64,000 bases of DNA, taken from assembly GCF_017813355.1 (NCBI RefSeq), contig NZ_JAGIYZ010000006.1, positions 24,001-88,000 of the forward strand, read 5' to 3'. This document shows, in pieces, positions 42,400 through 52,095 of the stretch (within the stretch, counting starts at the first letter, position 1; every line of letters begins with the position of its first letter). This DNA comes from Roseomonas nitratireducens (lineage in GTDB: Bacteria; Pseudomonadota; Alphaproteobacteria; Acetobacterales; Acetobacteraceae). The position numbers and the translations under genes were made by a program. The notes beneath the pieces are model-generated. The model was not told where the DNA came from. It was given only the letters and a program-made list of their open reading frames with translations, and searched no databases.

Positions 42400-45300
42400 C
42401 TATGCGCTGCCTAAGACCCGCAATTTCATCGCGCGGGTCTCCAGCAAGTAGGTCTCGACCCCAGCGAGCAAGTGCAGCCCCTCTTCGGTGATCGCCGCCC
42501 GTGACAGGCCGGGCTGAATGATGCGGACGTCAAATTCGTAGCGATAGTCCTGCCAGGTCGCTTTCAGCCGCTTGAGGAACGCGGCGTTCCCATGTTCGAA
42601 GCGAGAGTTTTGCCCCTTGTCGAGGCGCAGTTTCTCGCGCCTTAGCATATGCGTGAACATCCGGTTCGGACGGTCGCGCCAGCGGGCGGATTTTTGGGCC
42701 TGCCCGCACACTTCGTAGAGATCTTTCACGCGGGCGCCGGGTGTGTCGGCGCTCGAGAATTTGCAATGATGGAGCGTGACCTGGACAAGGCCCTCTGTGA
42801 CGCGGAGCGTAACCACATCGGCGATCTCGCCGGCGCCATCGTCGTCGAAAACCAGATCGTAGGCGTCTCCGTCGGCGAGTAGGGTCTCAATGACGCGCCG
42901 TTGGACGGAATCCGCACGCTTTTCGGATCCTTGCGATTCTGTTCGGATATTTGTGCCCGACCAGTCCCAAACTTCGATCCGGTCTGAAGGATAGGGCTCG
43001 ACGCGAACGCCATCGGGCAGGGCATAGAGGTGGCTGTAGATCAGGAGAGAGCCATCTCCGAAATCAATCTGCGGGGAGTCTTCGCCAAAGGATTCCGACA
43101 GCGTCTTCACCTTGCCGCCGACTTTGATCGTCGCCTTCGGCCCTGATCGCTGCGGATAGCGGGCGCCGCCTTCCGCGAACACGATTTCGAACTCGGCGCT
43201 CTGGGAATCGCTGCGCACCGCGAAGCGCAGCGGCCCGGTAGCTTGGTGGTCTAGGAGTTCGATGTCGCATTCCGCGAACGGTGCGGCGATGTCGTCGAAG
43301 CTGATCTCGATCCGGTCCTCGATCTGTGTCAGCAGAGATTCCGGCCAGTGAATTGCAACGGGTGGAACGCTCGGCCGCTCACTGATCTGGCGAGGGCGCA
43401 TGGCGCTCTTGAAGACGCCATCGGTGGTGATGCCGGGATCGTTGACGGCTGTGCCGATGTCGTTGCACCACTCGACCCAGTCGGTGAGGTCGCGAACCGG
43501 GGAGATCGACCAGAACTTTCCTTTTGCCGAGCAGCCGCGCGAGGCCGGCACGCCATCGAGAAAGCCGGTCGCAAAGACGTTGTTCTTGATACGGGACTGC
43601 GATTTCGCAGTGTCCAATCCATCGGCGACGTCCACGCCCATATACATTGAATAGCGCACGCCACGGCCCTGATGGTGCGTGAGCCCAAGGTTGCGCAGGA
43701 TGAGGCGATTGAAGCCGTGAAGACTTCGAAAAACGTCCTCACCTTCGACGCGCCGCGTCGTGTCGCCGCAGACGGCCTTGGCCAGCCGGTCATAGGGGCC
43801 CTTTGCCGAGCTACTGATGTAGAGGAGCCTCTTGTCGGGGTCCCAGTGCATCATATGCAGGTCCCAGACGACGTTGGTGGCATGCTGCGCGGTCGTCCAG
43901 CCCGCTTGCTCCTCCGAGCGGGTGACGAAGATGGCCACGCGCTGATGCGGGTTGACCTTCATGCCGAGATAGACGCCGGGATTATACAGGTCTTCGGCAC
44001 GCAGCGGCTCCCAGGCGTCGCAAGCCGTGCGATAGACCACGGCATTCATCTTCGGCTCGAGGGTCTGCAAGGGAATGTCGCTGAGATCGCCGACAAAGCC
44101 CTTGAACATCTCGGCGCGTCGAACTTGCCGGTCGATTTTGGCTGTGCTGAGCGCTTCGACCAGGGCATTCCAGTCAGCGTCCTCGGCATAGAGCTTGGCG
44201 AGCGACCGATCGATGTCATCCACGCCGGTATTGGCGATAACGGTCGCGTCGCCCAGGCGCGGATCTTGCCGGGTGAAGCGGCCGACAAACTGGATGGTGA
44301 CGGCGATGCTTTTGTGCGGATCGTGCAGACCCGCTATCTTCAGTTCCGGGAGATCGAAGCCTTCGCCCAACATGTCGACGCATACGATGATCCGGCTCTC
44401 GAAACGCCGCAGCGCGGCAAGGTTCGCGCGGCGCTCGCGGATCGACTGCTGGCTATGAACGATGACCGGGCGGAACTCGGGGAACATCGAGCTGTAGAGC
44501 TGGTGGAGATACTTGGCGCGCTCGATCGTCTGGCAACGCGCCATTGCCAGATGATTGAGGCCGGCCGCTAGATCGGCCTGGAGGACTTCGCCGAGCTTTT
44601 CGGCGATCGCAAGGTCTGCATCGGGCTGATCGAGCCCGAATACCGCCTCGAACCGGATCGGCTTGAAATAGCCCTCGGCCTGCGCCTTTTTGAGCGGGTA
44701 GGTGTAGATGAACTCACCGTCGACGCGCCGGCCGTCCTCCCGGAAGGGCGTGGCGGTGAACTGGACGATCGGAAGCGGCGGGTCGCGGTCGATGAAAAGG
44801 CCACGGAATCGCGACCAGGTAGGTGCGCCGATATGGTGTGCTTCGTCGATGAACAATGCCGATGCGCGGGCAGCCATCCGTTCCTGAACTGGGGCATCCG
44901 CCCGGCCAGCAATTTGCATTGTGGTGACGACGACATTGGCGCTGTCGAATATTTCATCGACTTCGGCCTGGCTGGTCGGGATATGCGAGAGCCGCATGAC
45001 CAGAGGGAAAGCTGCCGTCTCATCGAGGCATTTCTGCTGCTTCAAGACGCCGAAGGTTTCGAATTTGCTCGCGATCTGCTCGCGCAGCGCGTCGGTAGGC
45101 ACCACCACCAGCAGGCGCTCGAACCTCTGATTGGCATTGAGCGCCAGCATTGTCTCCGTCTTGCCCGTCCCCGTTGGCATGACGATGGTGGCCGGATCCG
45201 TCGATCGCGTCGCGTGGGCAAGCGCAGCATGAAGCGCGCCGATCTGTGGGCGCCGCAGGCCGGGCTGCGCCGCCTCGCCGTTCGCGGCAGTTCGTCCCTC

Positions 45301-45741
45301 GCGCAGATGAACCGCATCGATCCAGGATGCGGAGACTACCTTCAGACGCTCGGCGCGCGCAGATCGATCTAATGTGTCGATTCTGGTCGGCGGGGCATTC
45401 ATCCACCGGGATTCACCGAGTTCCAGTACTTCGGCGATCCGTTCCGGCTCCGTTGCTCCGGGCGCAATGAGAATAAGATCGGCTTCCAGGGGCGTTGCCG
45501 TCTTCGCACTGATGATCTTTAGAGTCTCGCCGGATTCCAAGGTCGTCTCGTAGCCATTGACGCGGCGGATGGCGAAGGGGCGCAGTCGGCAACGCACGCG
45601 TCGGGCCGGAACCGCCAACTGGCGCGTGAGGCTTCCCAGCACTTTGCCGTCGATGGCAAGCCGAGCCGGCAGCAGGAGTTCGACCTCGGGATTAAAGAGA
45701 TCGTCCTGGTTGGAGCCGGTCGGGGGCTTGCGGGAGGCCAT
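42400..45741 (-). CDS. DEAD/DEAH helicase (ResIII type) of the AddAB-like operon
   Basis: The 1113-residue protein is an SF2 helicase: Walker A PTGTGKTETM near 189-198, DEAH at about 299-302, FTATPFREDG motif III, and VDMLGEGFDLPELKIAGLHDPHKS followed by VQFVGRFTRQ (motif VI). The C-terminal half, from about residue 600, is a large unassigned domain. Its start at 45741 lies 14 bases after the stop of the AddA-like gene, with GGAAGGGA as ribosome-binding site, so the three minus-strand genes form an operon. A role as the motor or sensor of a three-part nuclease-helicase system is inferred. Confidence 0.85.
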   Translation of the reverse strand: MASRKPPTGSNQDDLFNPEVELLLPARLAIDGKVLGSLTRQLAVPARRVRCRLRPFAIRRVNGYETTLESGETLKIISAKTATPLEADLILIAPGATEPERIAEVLELGESRWMNAPPTRIDTLDRSARAERLKVVSASWIDAVHLREGRTAANGEAAQPGLRRPQIGALHAALAHATRSTDPATIVMPTGTGKTETMLALNANQRFERLLVVVPTDALREQIASKFETFGVLKQQKCLDETAAFPLVMRLSHIPTSQAEVDEIFDSANVVVTTMQIAGRADAPVQERMAARASALFIDEAHHIGAPTWSRFRGLFIDRDPPLPIVQFTATPFREDGRRVDGEFIYTYPLKKAQAEGYFKPIRFEAVFGLDQPDADLAIAEKLGEVLQADLAAGLNHLAMARCQTIERAKYLHQLYSSMFPEFRPVIVHSQQSIRERRANLAALRRFESRIIVCVDMLGEGFDLPELKIAGLHDPHKSIAVTIQFVGRFTRQDPRLGDATVIANTGVDDIDRSLAKLYAEDADWNALVEALSTAKIDRQVRRAEMFKGFVGDLSDIPLQTLEPKMNAVVYRTACDAWEPLRAEDLYNPGVYLGMKVNPHQRVAIFVTRSEEQAGWTTAQHATNVVWDLHMMHWDPDKRLLYISSSAKGPYDRLAKAVCGDTTRRVEGEDVFRSLHGFNRLILRNLGLTHHQGRGVRYSMYMGVDVADGLDTAKSQSRIKNNVFATGFLDGVPASRGCSAKGKFWSISPVRDLTDWVEWCNDIGTAVNDPGITTDGVFKSAMRPRQISERPSVPPVAIHWPESLLTQIEDRIEISFDDIAAPFAECDIELLDHQATGPLRFAVRSDSQSAEFEIVFAEGGARYPQRSGPKATIKVGGKVKTLSESFGEDSPQIDFGDGSLLIYSHLYALPDGVRVEPYPSDRIEVWDWSGTNIRTESQGSEKRADSVQRRVIETLLADGDAYDLVFDDDGAGEIADVVTLRVTEGLVQVTLHHCKFSSADTPGARVKDLYEVCGQAQKSARWRDRPNRMFTHMLRREKLRLDKGQNSRFEHGNAAFLKRLKATWQDYRYEFDVRIIQPGLSRAAITEEGLHLLAGVETYLLETRAMKLRVLGSA

Positions 45742-45755
45742 CGTGTTCCCTTCCG

Positions 45756-48700
45756 TCAGGCCGCCACCGTCTGCGGCGAGGGCAAGACGGCAATCACCGT
45801 TCCCCTCGTCATCAGAACGACGAGTCCGCGCTCGGCGCCGGTCATATCGAGATAGGCGCGGACCTGAGCCCGATAGTGCTCGAGTATCTGAGCCTCGGGA
45901 TTCACGTCGCTCTTCCAGTCGACGACCACGACCGGTCGGCCATCCTTCCCGACAGTCAGGGCATCGGCGATCCCGGCCGTTACGTTTTCCACGCCGTCGG
46001 CTGCTTGCGCGGAATAAACGGGAAATTCGGCCAGTAGCCCCGGTCGCAGGGCTGCGATGTCAGGCAATGCCAGGGTCCGGGCTACACAGGCCGCCAGTTC
46101 CTGCGCCGACAGTCCTTTCGCCGGGTCGGCGACCGAAGATTGGCCGAGAGCACGGATAAGTTCGGCTGCCCGTTCGATGAGGGCAGCCTCCGTCTCAAGG
46201 ATTTCGCCGGTCAGAACCTCTTCCATGAGCTTATGGAGGATTAGCCCACGTTCGCGGCCGCCCTGCACAAGAATCGCGGCTTCCAATTCGGGAGGCTGCT
46301 CGTCGGCCGCCCCCGTCCAGAGCGCGGCCTCTTCTTCCTGCAAGACGGTCCCGGTGGCGCTTTCATCGCGACTGGGTGCAAGCCAGGTCAACCGCGTCTG
46401 CGCGGCGGCGATGGCTTCGGCTTCGGCGGCGAAGCTCGCACGCGTCTGGGTGTTGCCCGCGCCCGCACCTGCCGCCGTGAGGCCGGCAGGCAGGTGAGAG
46501 ACGTCCAGTCCGGGCAAGCCGGCGAGCGACAGATCGACGAGGCCGATCCAGGCCGATTTCGACGGTGTGGCGTCGAGCCGGGGAAGGACGAGGAGTTCGC
46601 GAGCGCGGGTGGCTGCGACATACCAGAGCCGGATGCGTTCGCGGTCCAGCTCCTCCTTTTCCGCTTGGCGGGCGGTTTCGTAGCCCTCAGGCGTGACGCC
46701 CAGGACCGGGCAATAGAAGGTCTCGGCCTGGCGGTCGATGACGGCGCTGTCGGGCGCCATGACGCTGGTCATGGTGTTGACCGGAATGACGATCGGCCAT
46801 TCCAGCCCCTTGGCCGCGTGCATTGTGAAGAGCGCGACGGCTTCCTCCTGGGCGTCGGGTCGTCCCTCGACGGCGCGTGCCTCGTCGGACCATGCCGCTG
46901 CCATCGCCTCGGCAAAGGCGCGCAGGCCGCGCACGGCGTAGCCGGTCGATAGGCTTAGATAGAGATCTACATTGGCGAGCGCGCGTTCCGCCTGGCCGCG
47001 ATGACGCTCAAGGAGGAGCGGACGGACGCGCATCACGTCCACTGCTTGCGAGAGCAGTGCGTGCGGTGTCGTGCTGTTGCCGCGCCGGGAAAGCGATTGC
47101 AGCCGCTCGATGACTTCGCGCGCGAGTGGGTGCGCGACAACCGCTGAGTCGATGCTGAGATCTAGGCGCGGGATCCGATCCGGCTGTTCCTCCGAGCGCG
47201 GAAGCGCCCAGATGATATCCAGCAATTCTTCTTCAGTGAGGCCGACCAAAGGCCCCCGCAGCAGCGCACCGAGCGCCAGCGTGTCGCGGCGATCGGCGAG
47301 AACTCGGGTCAGGGCGATCAGGTCCTGAATTTCCTGACGGCGGAACAGCCCCTTGCCGGCCTGTGTCGCGACGGGGATGCCACGGCGTTCCAGGGCTTCT
47401 TCATAGCGCCACAACTCCGCACCGGTCGGCGCCAGCAAGGCGATGTCGCCCGGTTGGCAGGGACGCTCTTCGCCGCTGCGACGGTCGATGATGGGATGGC
47501 TTTCGATCAGCCTGGCGCACAGTTCGGCGACGGCATCCGCTTCGGCGTCGCGCTGCCGTTCGGCGCTTGCCTTGCCGTGTTCGTCAGCCACGGCGATGTC
47601 TAAGGCCGCGACGCACAGGCCGCCCGTGTCGTCATGGAACGGGTCGAGAGCGTTGAAGCCCGGCTGCCCATCGGACGAGAGGACGGCCTCGAAGCGTTCG
47701 TTGACGAAGGTGAGGATCGAGGCGCAGGAGCGGAAATTGGTCGAGATTGACAGGAGGCTGCCGGGATCCTGGGCGCGGAAGGCGTCGCGCGCCTGCACAT
47801 AAGCGCCGACGTCGGCACCCCGGAAGCGATAGATCGCCTGCTTCGGGTCGCCGACCAGGAAGAGTGCGCCCGGCCGGATGCGGAAGCGGGTCCAGTCGTC
47901 ATCGCCATCGGCCGGTTCGCCGCAAAGCCGCCAGAAGATTTCGGTTTGCAGGGGATCTGTGTCCTGGAACTCGTCGACGAGGACATGGGCAAAACGCTGC
48001 CCCAGCGCCCGGCGCACGGCATCATGGTCGCGCAGCAAGTCGCGCGCGGCGAAAATCAGATCGTCGAAATCGAGCTGGGCGCTGGAGCGTTTGTGGTCGC
48101 GATAGCGTTGAAGGATCGGACGCGCTTCTTCGATTAGCGCCGCTAGGGCATGGCCGGCGGCGGCCTGCGCCAGCGCGAGCCAGGCATCGCAGCAGCTGGT
48201 GTAGTGGGACTCGGCGCCGTCGTTCAGCCGGTCGCCATCGGCCTTGGAGAGACCGGCCTGCTTGGCGGCAGCGGCCCATTTGCCCTTCTTGCGATAGGAG
48301 GCGAAGGCCCCGGCCTTGGTGCAAAGGTCCGGATGTGGCCGCAAGGTCAGGAGGCGGACGAGGCCCGCAGGCGTTGCGGGATCGGGACCGTTGGCCAAGG
48401 CGGTCGCCATCTCGGCCAGCCGCTCGACGATCGTCACCGTTTCCGGCTCGGCCGCCGTCACACCATCCATGAAGCCTTTGAAATCCGCAGCGGCCTGTCG
48501 GAATGCCGTCAGGTGGCCGTCAAGCGGGGAGACGGCCGGGGCCGCGAGCGTGGGGCGGCGACGTAGGTTTTCGGCGATCTTTTGGATGAGCGCCACGGTT
48601 TCGCCGGGGCTGTGCAGCACCATCTCGGCAAGGATGCCGCCCTGGCCGCCGGACAGGCGTTCGCGCAGCCAGCCATCGACAATCTCGAGGAAGGTAAGAT

Positions 48701-49151
48701 CGGCCTGGTTGCGATCCATGACCCGTGCGCCGGGATCGATGTTGGCCTCCGCGGGATAGGGCTTAATGAGGCGCTGGCAGAAGCCGTGGATGGTCGAGCA
48801 CGTGATCTCGTCGATCCCCGCGCTGCCGGCGGCGAGATTGTTTCGATGGACCTCGGTCAGCCCATCGGGGAACGCGACGCGCAGTTCGGTTGCGATGATA
48901 CCGTCCGAGAGATCGGCGACGAACTCGCGGACGCGCGACAGTAGCTCGCTAGCGGCGAGTTCGGTGAAGGTGACGGCGGCGATGGAACGCGGCGCGACGC
49001 CTTCGGCCAGCATCGCGGCGATGCGGCCAGCCATGACGGCAGTCTTGCCCGAACCTGCGCCGGCCTCGACCAAGATCGAGCGATCATGCAGGCTGATCGC
49101 ATCGCGGCGTGCGCCGTCGTCCTTCAGCACCTTGGACACGCTGCTCATCAT
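45756..49151 (-). CDS. AddA-like UvrD-family helicase with C-terminal nuclease domain
   Basis: The 1131-residue protein combines an SF1A helicase and a RecB-like nuclease. Walker A AGAGSGKT is at 30-37, motif II in HVLVDEFQDTDPLQTEIF, motif III in LFLVGDPKQAIYRFRGADV, and motif V/VI in TMHAAKGLEWPIVI and LWYVAATRAR. The C-terminal motif VVVVDWKSD plus Q-x-x-x-Y gives a PD-(D/E)XK nuclease. This is the layout of AddA, but it is an element-borne copy separate from the chromosomal repair enzyme. It overlaps the AddB-like gene by 4 bases (ATGATGA). Together they would degrade DNA ends. Confidence 0.88.
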   Translation of the reverse strand: MMSSVSKVLKDDGARRDAISLHDRSILVEAGAGSGKTAVMAGRIAAMLAEGVAPRSIAAVTFTELAASELLSRVREFVADLSDGIIATELRVAFPDGLTEVHRNNLAAGSAGIDEITCSTIHGFCQRLIKPYPAEANIDPGARVMDRNQADLTFLEIVDGWLRERLSGGQGGILAEMVLHSPGETVALIQKIAENLRRRPTLAAPAVSPLDGHLTAFRQAAADFKGFMDGVTAAEPETVTIVERLAEMATALANGPDPATPAGLVRLLTLRPHPDLCTKAGAFASYRKKGKWAAAAKQAGLSKADGDRLNDGAESHYTSCCDAWLALAQAAAGHALAALIEEARPILQRYRDHKRSSAQLDFDDLIFAARDLLRDHDAVRRALGQRFAHVLVDEFQDTDPLQTEIFWRLCGEPADGDDDWTRFRIRPGALFLVGDPKQAIYRFRGADVGAYVQARDAFRAQDPGSLLSISTNFRSCASILTFVNERFEAVLSSDGQPGFNALDPFHDDTGGLCVAALDIAVADEHGKASAERQRDAEADAVAELCARLIESHPIIDRRSGEERPCQPGDIALLAPTGAELWRYEEALERRGIPVATQAGKGLFRRQEIQDLIALTRVLADRRDTLALGALLRGPLVGLTEEELLDIIWALPRSEEQPDRIPRLDLSIDSAVVAHPLAREVIERLQSLSRRGNSTTPHALLSQAVDVMRVRPLLLERHRGQAERALANVDLYLSLSTGYAVRGLRAFAEAMAAAWSDEARAVEGRPDAQEEAVALFTMHAAKGLEWPIVIPVNTMTSVMAPDSAVIDRQAETFYCPVLGVTPEGYETARQAEKEELDRERIRLWYVAATRARELLVLPRLDATPSKSAWIGLVDLSLAGLPGLDVSHLPAGLTAAGAGAGNTQTRASFAAEAEAIAAAQTRLTWLAPSRDESATGTVLQEEEAALWTGAADEQPPELEAAILVQGGRERGLILHKLMEEVLTGEILETEAALIERAAELIRALGQSSVADPAKGLSAQELAACVARTLALPDIAALRPGLLAEFPVYSAQAADGVENVTAGIADALTVGKDGRPVVVVDWKSDVNPEAQILEHYRAQVRAYLDMTGAERGLVVLMTRGTVIAVLPSPQTVAA

Positions 49152-51802
49152 TCCGCCTCCCAGACCTGAGCGACATCGCCAAGCCGCTCCGTGGCTGCCG
49201 GCATTTTGCGTTTGCAATAGGTGGCGCTGGCGTTGGCCGGCAGGGCGAAGGCGAGGTCGTCATAGTCGCCGCCGGTGTCCGGGCCAGGCAGTGCCGCACC
49301 GCCGGCGAGACTCGCCCTTGCCGCGCGCAGATAGCCTGTGATGTCGGCCAGCACGGCTTCGGGATCGTCGAGCTGAAGATCCACGGGCTCGCGCGGATAG
49401 AGCAGCGAGGCGCTGATGGCGACGTCGTCGCCGAGGAGCGCCTTCACCGCGAAAGCATAGAGGCAGCGTTGAAGTTCCCGCCCGCCGTTCAGCCGGATGT
49501 CGCTCCGCGGGGGGCGGCCTGTCTTGTAGTCACGCACCAGCGCACGTTTGCCGTCGCCCGAGATGTCGAGCCGATCAATATAACCGGCGATGTTGAAGCC
49601 CGTGCCGGGAATCGTGACCAGCTTGCGCGCATCCCAAGGCGTTTCAGCGTCGGATTTCGGCTCCGATCGACCGAAGGGTACCTCACCGTAGGAGCGCGCG
49701 CCCGGCAGTACATCTTCGCCATAGGACAGGGCTCGGCCCGCCATCACGCGAGCGTCTTCGAGTGTGCGCTGCCAGATGACGGCCGGTGGAACCGGACGTT
49801 CGCTTTCCCAATCGGCGGCGACGGCCTGCGCGGCCTCTGCTACCGCCGCTTCGATGGCTTCGATATCGGAGGAAACAAGGCCGCCTCCGGTTTCGAGTTT
49901 GCGCAAGGCGCGGTCGAGAACCATGTGGACGAGGTCACCGATCCCGAGCGCGTCGAGCACAAGCGGTTCTGCGCTGCTCTGAGGTTCACGCCATCCGAAC
50001 GCATAGACCCAGAGGAAGCTCAGCGGATTTCGCAGCAAGCGGCGCAACGAGCTGGCCGATTGGGTGCGGCTGAGGATGGCGAGAATGAGCGGATGATCCG
50101 CCCGCACGAGCCCGTCATGGGGGGTGATCTGCGCCTGCCGCCAGTCGCGCCAGCAACCCCGAGCGCTGACCGCCTGCGGATCAGTGGCAAACTCCTGGGG
50201 CCGGGCCATGAGGCGGTCGGTCTCGCTGAAGGCGTGGACCGGCGGCGCATTGCGGCGCAGATAAGTCTCGTCGCCATGTCCGGCGAGCAGGGGGCTACGA
50301 CCCAGGAGACGCCCATCGCTGTCGCGCCGGGCGCGCGAGAGAACGATGGTATCGGCCGTCGTGGCGAGGATTGTCTCGAAATCGCGGCGGTCGGCGAGAT
50401 TGACCGGCAGCGGGTCGAGCACTGGGGTCGGGATGATGTGGTCCGGGATCAGGCGGTCCTCGGCGATCCCACGCGGCCAACGCGAGGAGTTCAGGCCGAG
50501 GAGCCGGACAAAGCGGCGAGGCGACGCTGCGAGCGCGCTGGCGGGCATCCAGGCGACGGAAACGCATGCCTCCAGCCCGTCGTCCTGCTTCAGGGTTTCC
50601 AGAGTCGCGTCGATCGAGGCAGCAGGGCCGGCGAGCAGCGCCTTGCGCCAGATCGCGAGCGCGCGGCCCCTCAGGAAGGCTTCTCCGATCTCGCCGGCGG
50701 CGTCCGGCCCTTTCGCCAGAGTCTCGGCCGCTGCGCGCAGCGCTGGAACATGGTCGGCGCCGTCGGGCCAGTCTTCGGGCGCCAACCGGCTCAGCAGGCG
50801 GTTCCAGGCGCCCGACGTCGAGAGCGGCGCATCGGTCGGCAGGACACGCAGCCAGCCTTCAGGCAGGGTCTCGAATGGCCCGCTGTCGCGGCAGAGCGCC
50901 GCGAGGCGACGCAGCCGCGATTGCGACAGGCCACGGACCACGATGACGGCCAGCGCTGCGGCCGCCTGGCCCTCGCGGGTGGTGACCGTGCGGACGCCGT
51001 GGACGAAGTGCAGGTCGATATTGGCGTCGGCGCGCAGGGCCAGGAAATAATCGTCATAGTCGGCGGGCGATGCGGTTGCGATGGCGATATCCGAGGGCGA
51101 GACGCCATTGGCGAGCAGGCTGCGCGCCCAGCGCATCGCCTCGATGGCCTCATGATAGGCGGTCGCGGCGCTGACGGCGCTGATCCCTGGCGTTTGCGCC
51201 GGTGCATGCGCGACCGTGACGCCGATGCCGTCAAGCCAGGCGGGAACGCTTCTCGGGCCGGCCGTCCACTGCACCGGGATATGGGCAGCTAGGTCCTGGA
51301 GCAGTGGCCGCCAGCAGGGCGAGAGTTCGGTAAGACCGACGATTTCCATCGGTCCGAGGACGGCTGGCGCATGAGCGATGCGGGCGGTCGCGGCTGCAAC
51401 GATGTCGTGAGGCCGCATCATCCCGGGCGGAAGCTGGTCGAGGACGGCCGATTCTAGGCGCGCGATGGCGGCGAGACGCGGATGGACACCCGCGCATGCG
51501 GCAAGATCGACACCCGCGCGCCAGACTTTGTGGAGCGTGTCGGCCGCCGCGCCGATCATTCCGGGAAGAGCTTTGATGCCCTCAAGTTCGCCCATCGGCG
51601 TGGCGGGCAGGACGGCCTGGATGGCCGCACGCAGGCTCTCTTCGTCGATAGGGCGAACGAAGCCGCCAGCCAGTCGGACGGCGGCCTGCTCGAACGACAT
51701 GATCTGAAGGCCGTGACGACGGTCACGGCCAGCCGCCAGCCGGCGCTCCCGCATGGCGAGACGACCGTGAACGACCAGGGTGGAACGAAGCGCGATGGTC
51801 AT
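49148..51802 (-). CDS. AddB-like PD-(D/E)XK nuclease
   Basis: The 884-residue protein resembles AddB: an inactivated-helicase-like N-terminal two thirds (FVRLLGLNSSRWPRGIAEDRLIPDH, TILATTADTIVLSRARRDSDGR) and a C-terminal nuclease domain. The nuclease core is in GYIDRLDISGDGKRALVRDYKTG, with D and D-x-K, and later GGRELQRCLYAFA. The start at 51802 follows AAGGAGGGTGGC, a strong ribosome-binding site. It is the first large gene of the minus-strand operon, 11 bases after a 50-residue small protein. It should partner the AddA-like protein. Confidence 0.85.
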   Translation of the reverse strand: MTIALRSTLVVHGRLAMRERRLAAGRDRRHGLQIMSFEQAAVRLAGGFVRPIDEESLRAAIQAVLPATPMGELEGIKALPGMIGAAADTLHKVWRAGVDLAACAGVHPRLAAIARLESAVLDQLPPGMMRPHDIVAAATARIAHAPAVLGPMEIVGLTELSPCWRPLLQDLAAHIPVQWTAGPRSVPAWLDGIGVTVAHAPAQTPGISAVSAATAYHEAIEAMRWARSLLANGVSPSDIAIATASPADYDDYFLALRADANIDLHFVHGVRTVTTREGQAAAALAVIVVRGLSQSRLRRLAALCRDSGPFETLPEGWLRVLPTDAPLSTSGAWNRLLSRLAPEDWPDGADHVPALRAAAETLAKGPDAAGEIGEAFLRGRALAIWRKALLAGPAASIDATLETLKQDDGLEACVSVAWMPASALAASPRRFVRLLGLNSSRWPRGIAEDRLIPDHIIPTPVLDPLPVNLADRRDFETILATTADTIVLSRARRDSDGRLLGRSPLLAGHGDETYLRRNAPPVHAFSETDRLMARPQEFATDPQAVSARGCWRDWRQAQITPHDGLVRADHPLILAILSRTQSASSLRRLLRNPLSFLWVYAFGWREPQSSAEPLVLDALGIGDLVHMVLDRALRKLETGGGLVSSDIEAIEAAVAEAAQAVAADWESERPVPPAVIWQRTLEDARVMAGRALSYGEDVLPGARSYGEVPFGRSEPKSDAETPWDARKLVTIPGTGFNIAGYIDRLDISGDGKRALVRDYKTGRPPRSDIRLNGGRELQRCLYAFAVKALLGDDVAISASLLYPREPVDLQLDDPEAVLADITGYLRAARASLAGGAALPGPDTGGDYDDLAFALPANASATYCKRKMPAATERLGDVAQVWEAE

Positions 51803-51813
51803 TGCCACCCTCC

Positions 51814-51966
51814 TTACTGGTGCTTCTTCTTATTGGGACGCTGGGTTAGCACCGACGCGGCGGCCGTCTTCGCAATCTTGTCGCCCTTGGGGTCCCGCAA
51901 AACCTTCAAGGTTGCCGTGCCTGCTGGCCTGCTGGTGACTTCGCCTTTCGAACCGTGCTTCGGCAT
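51814..51966 (-). CDS. Small basic protein (50 aa) leading the AddAB-like operon
   Basis: A 50-residue basic frame starts MPKHGSKGEVTSRPAG and ends KTAAASVLTQRPNKKKHQ. Short proteins with the ending KTAAASALTQ recur in bacterial genomes, usually unannotated. Its ATG at 51966 has GGGAAGG 7 bases upstream, and it is 11 bases upstream of the AddB-like gene. It could bind nucleic acid or regulate the operon; this is guesswork from its charge and place. A longer start at 51999 (ATG) exists. Confidence 0.55.
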   Translation of the reverse strand: MPKHGSKGEVTSRPAGTATLKVLRDPKGDKIAKTAAASVLTQRPNKKKHQ

Positions 51967-51998
51967 CTGGCGCCTTCCCATCCGAACGCTGATCACCA

Positions 51999-52027
51999 TT
52001 GACGAGCGCCGCTGATGAGAATAATAA
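51999..52027 (+). promoter_or_regulatory. Promoter of the BREX operon
   Basis: TTGACG at 51999-52004 and TAATAA at 52022-52027 are 17 bases apart, a good sigma-70-type promoter. It lies ahead of the WYL-gene start at 52096 and supports that start over an upstream ATG at 52015. The region is notably AT-rich. A weak inverted repeat (CGTTATGA at 52039, TCATACG at 52074) may be a regulator site. Confidence 0.6.
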
Positions 52028-52095
52028 TTACACGGGTCGTTATGATCTGTCCATATAGATTTTATCCCCATCGTCATACGGAGAGACTGAAGGTG

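Noticed and set aside
52015-52095. Upstream start for the WYL regulator at 52015
   Set aside because: The -10 box (52022-52027) of a good promoter lies inside this stretch, so the transcript would begin after that ATG.
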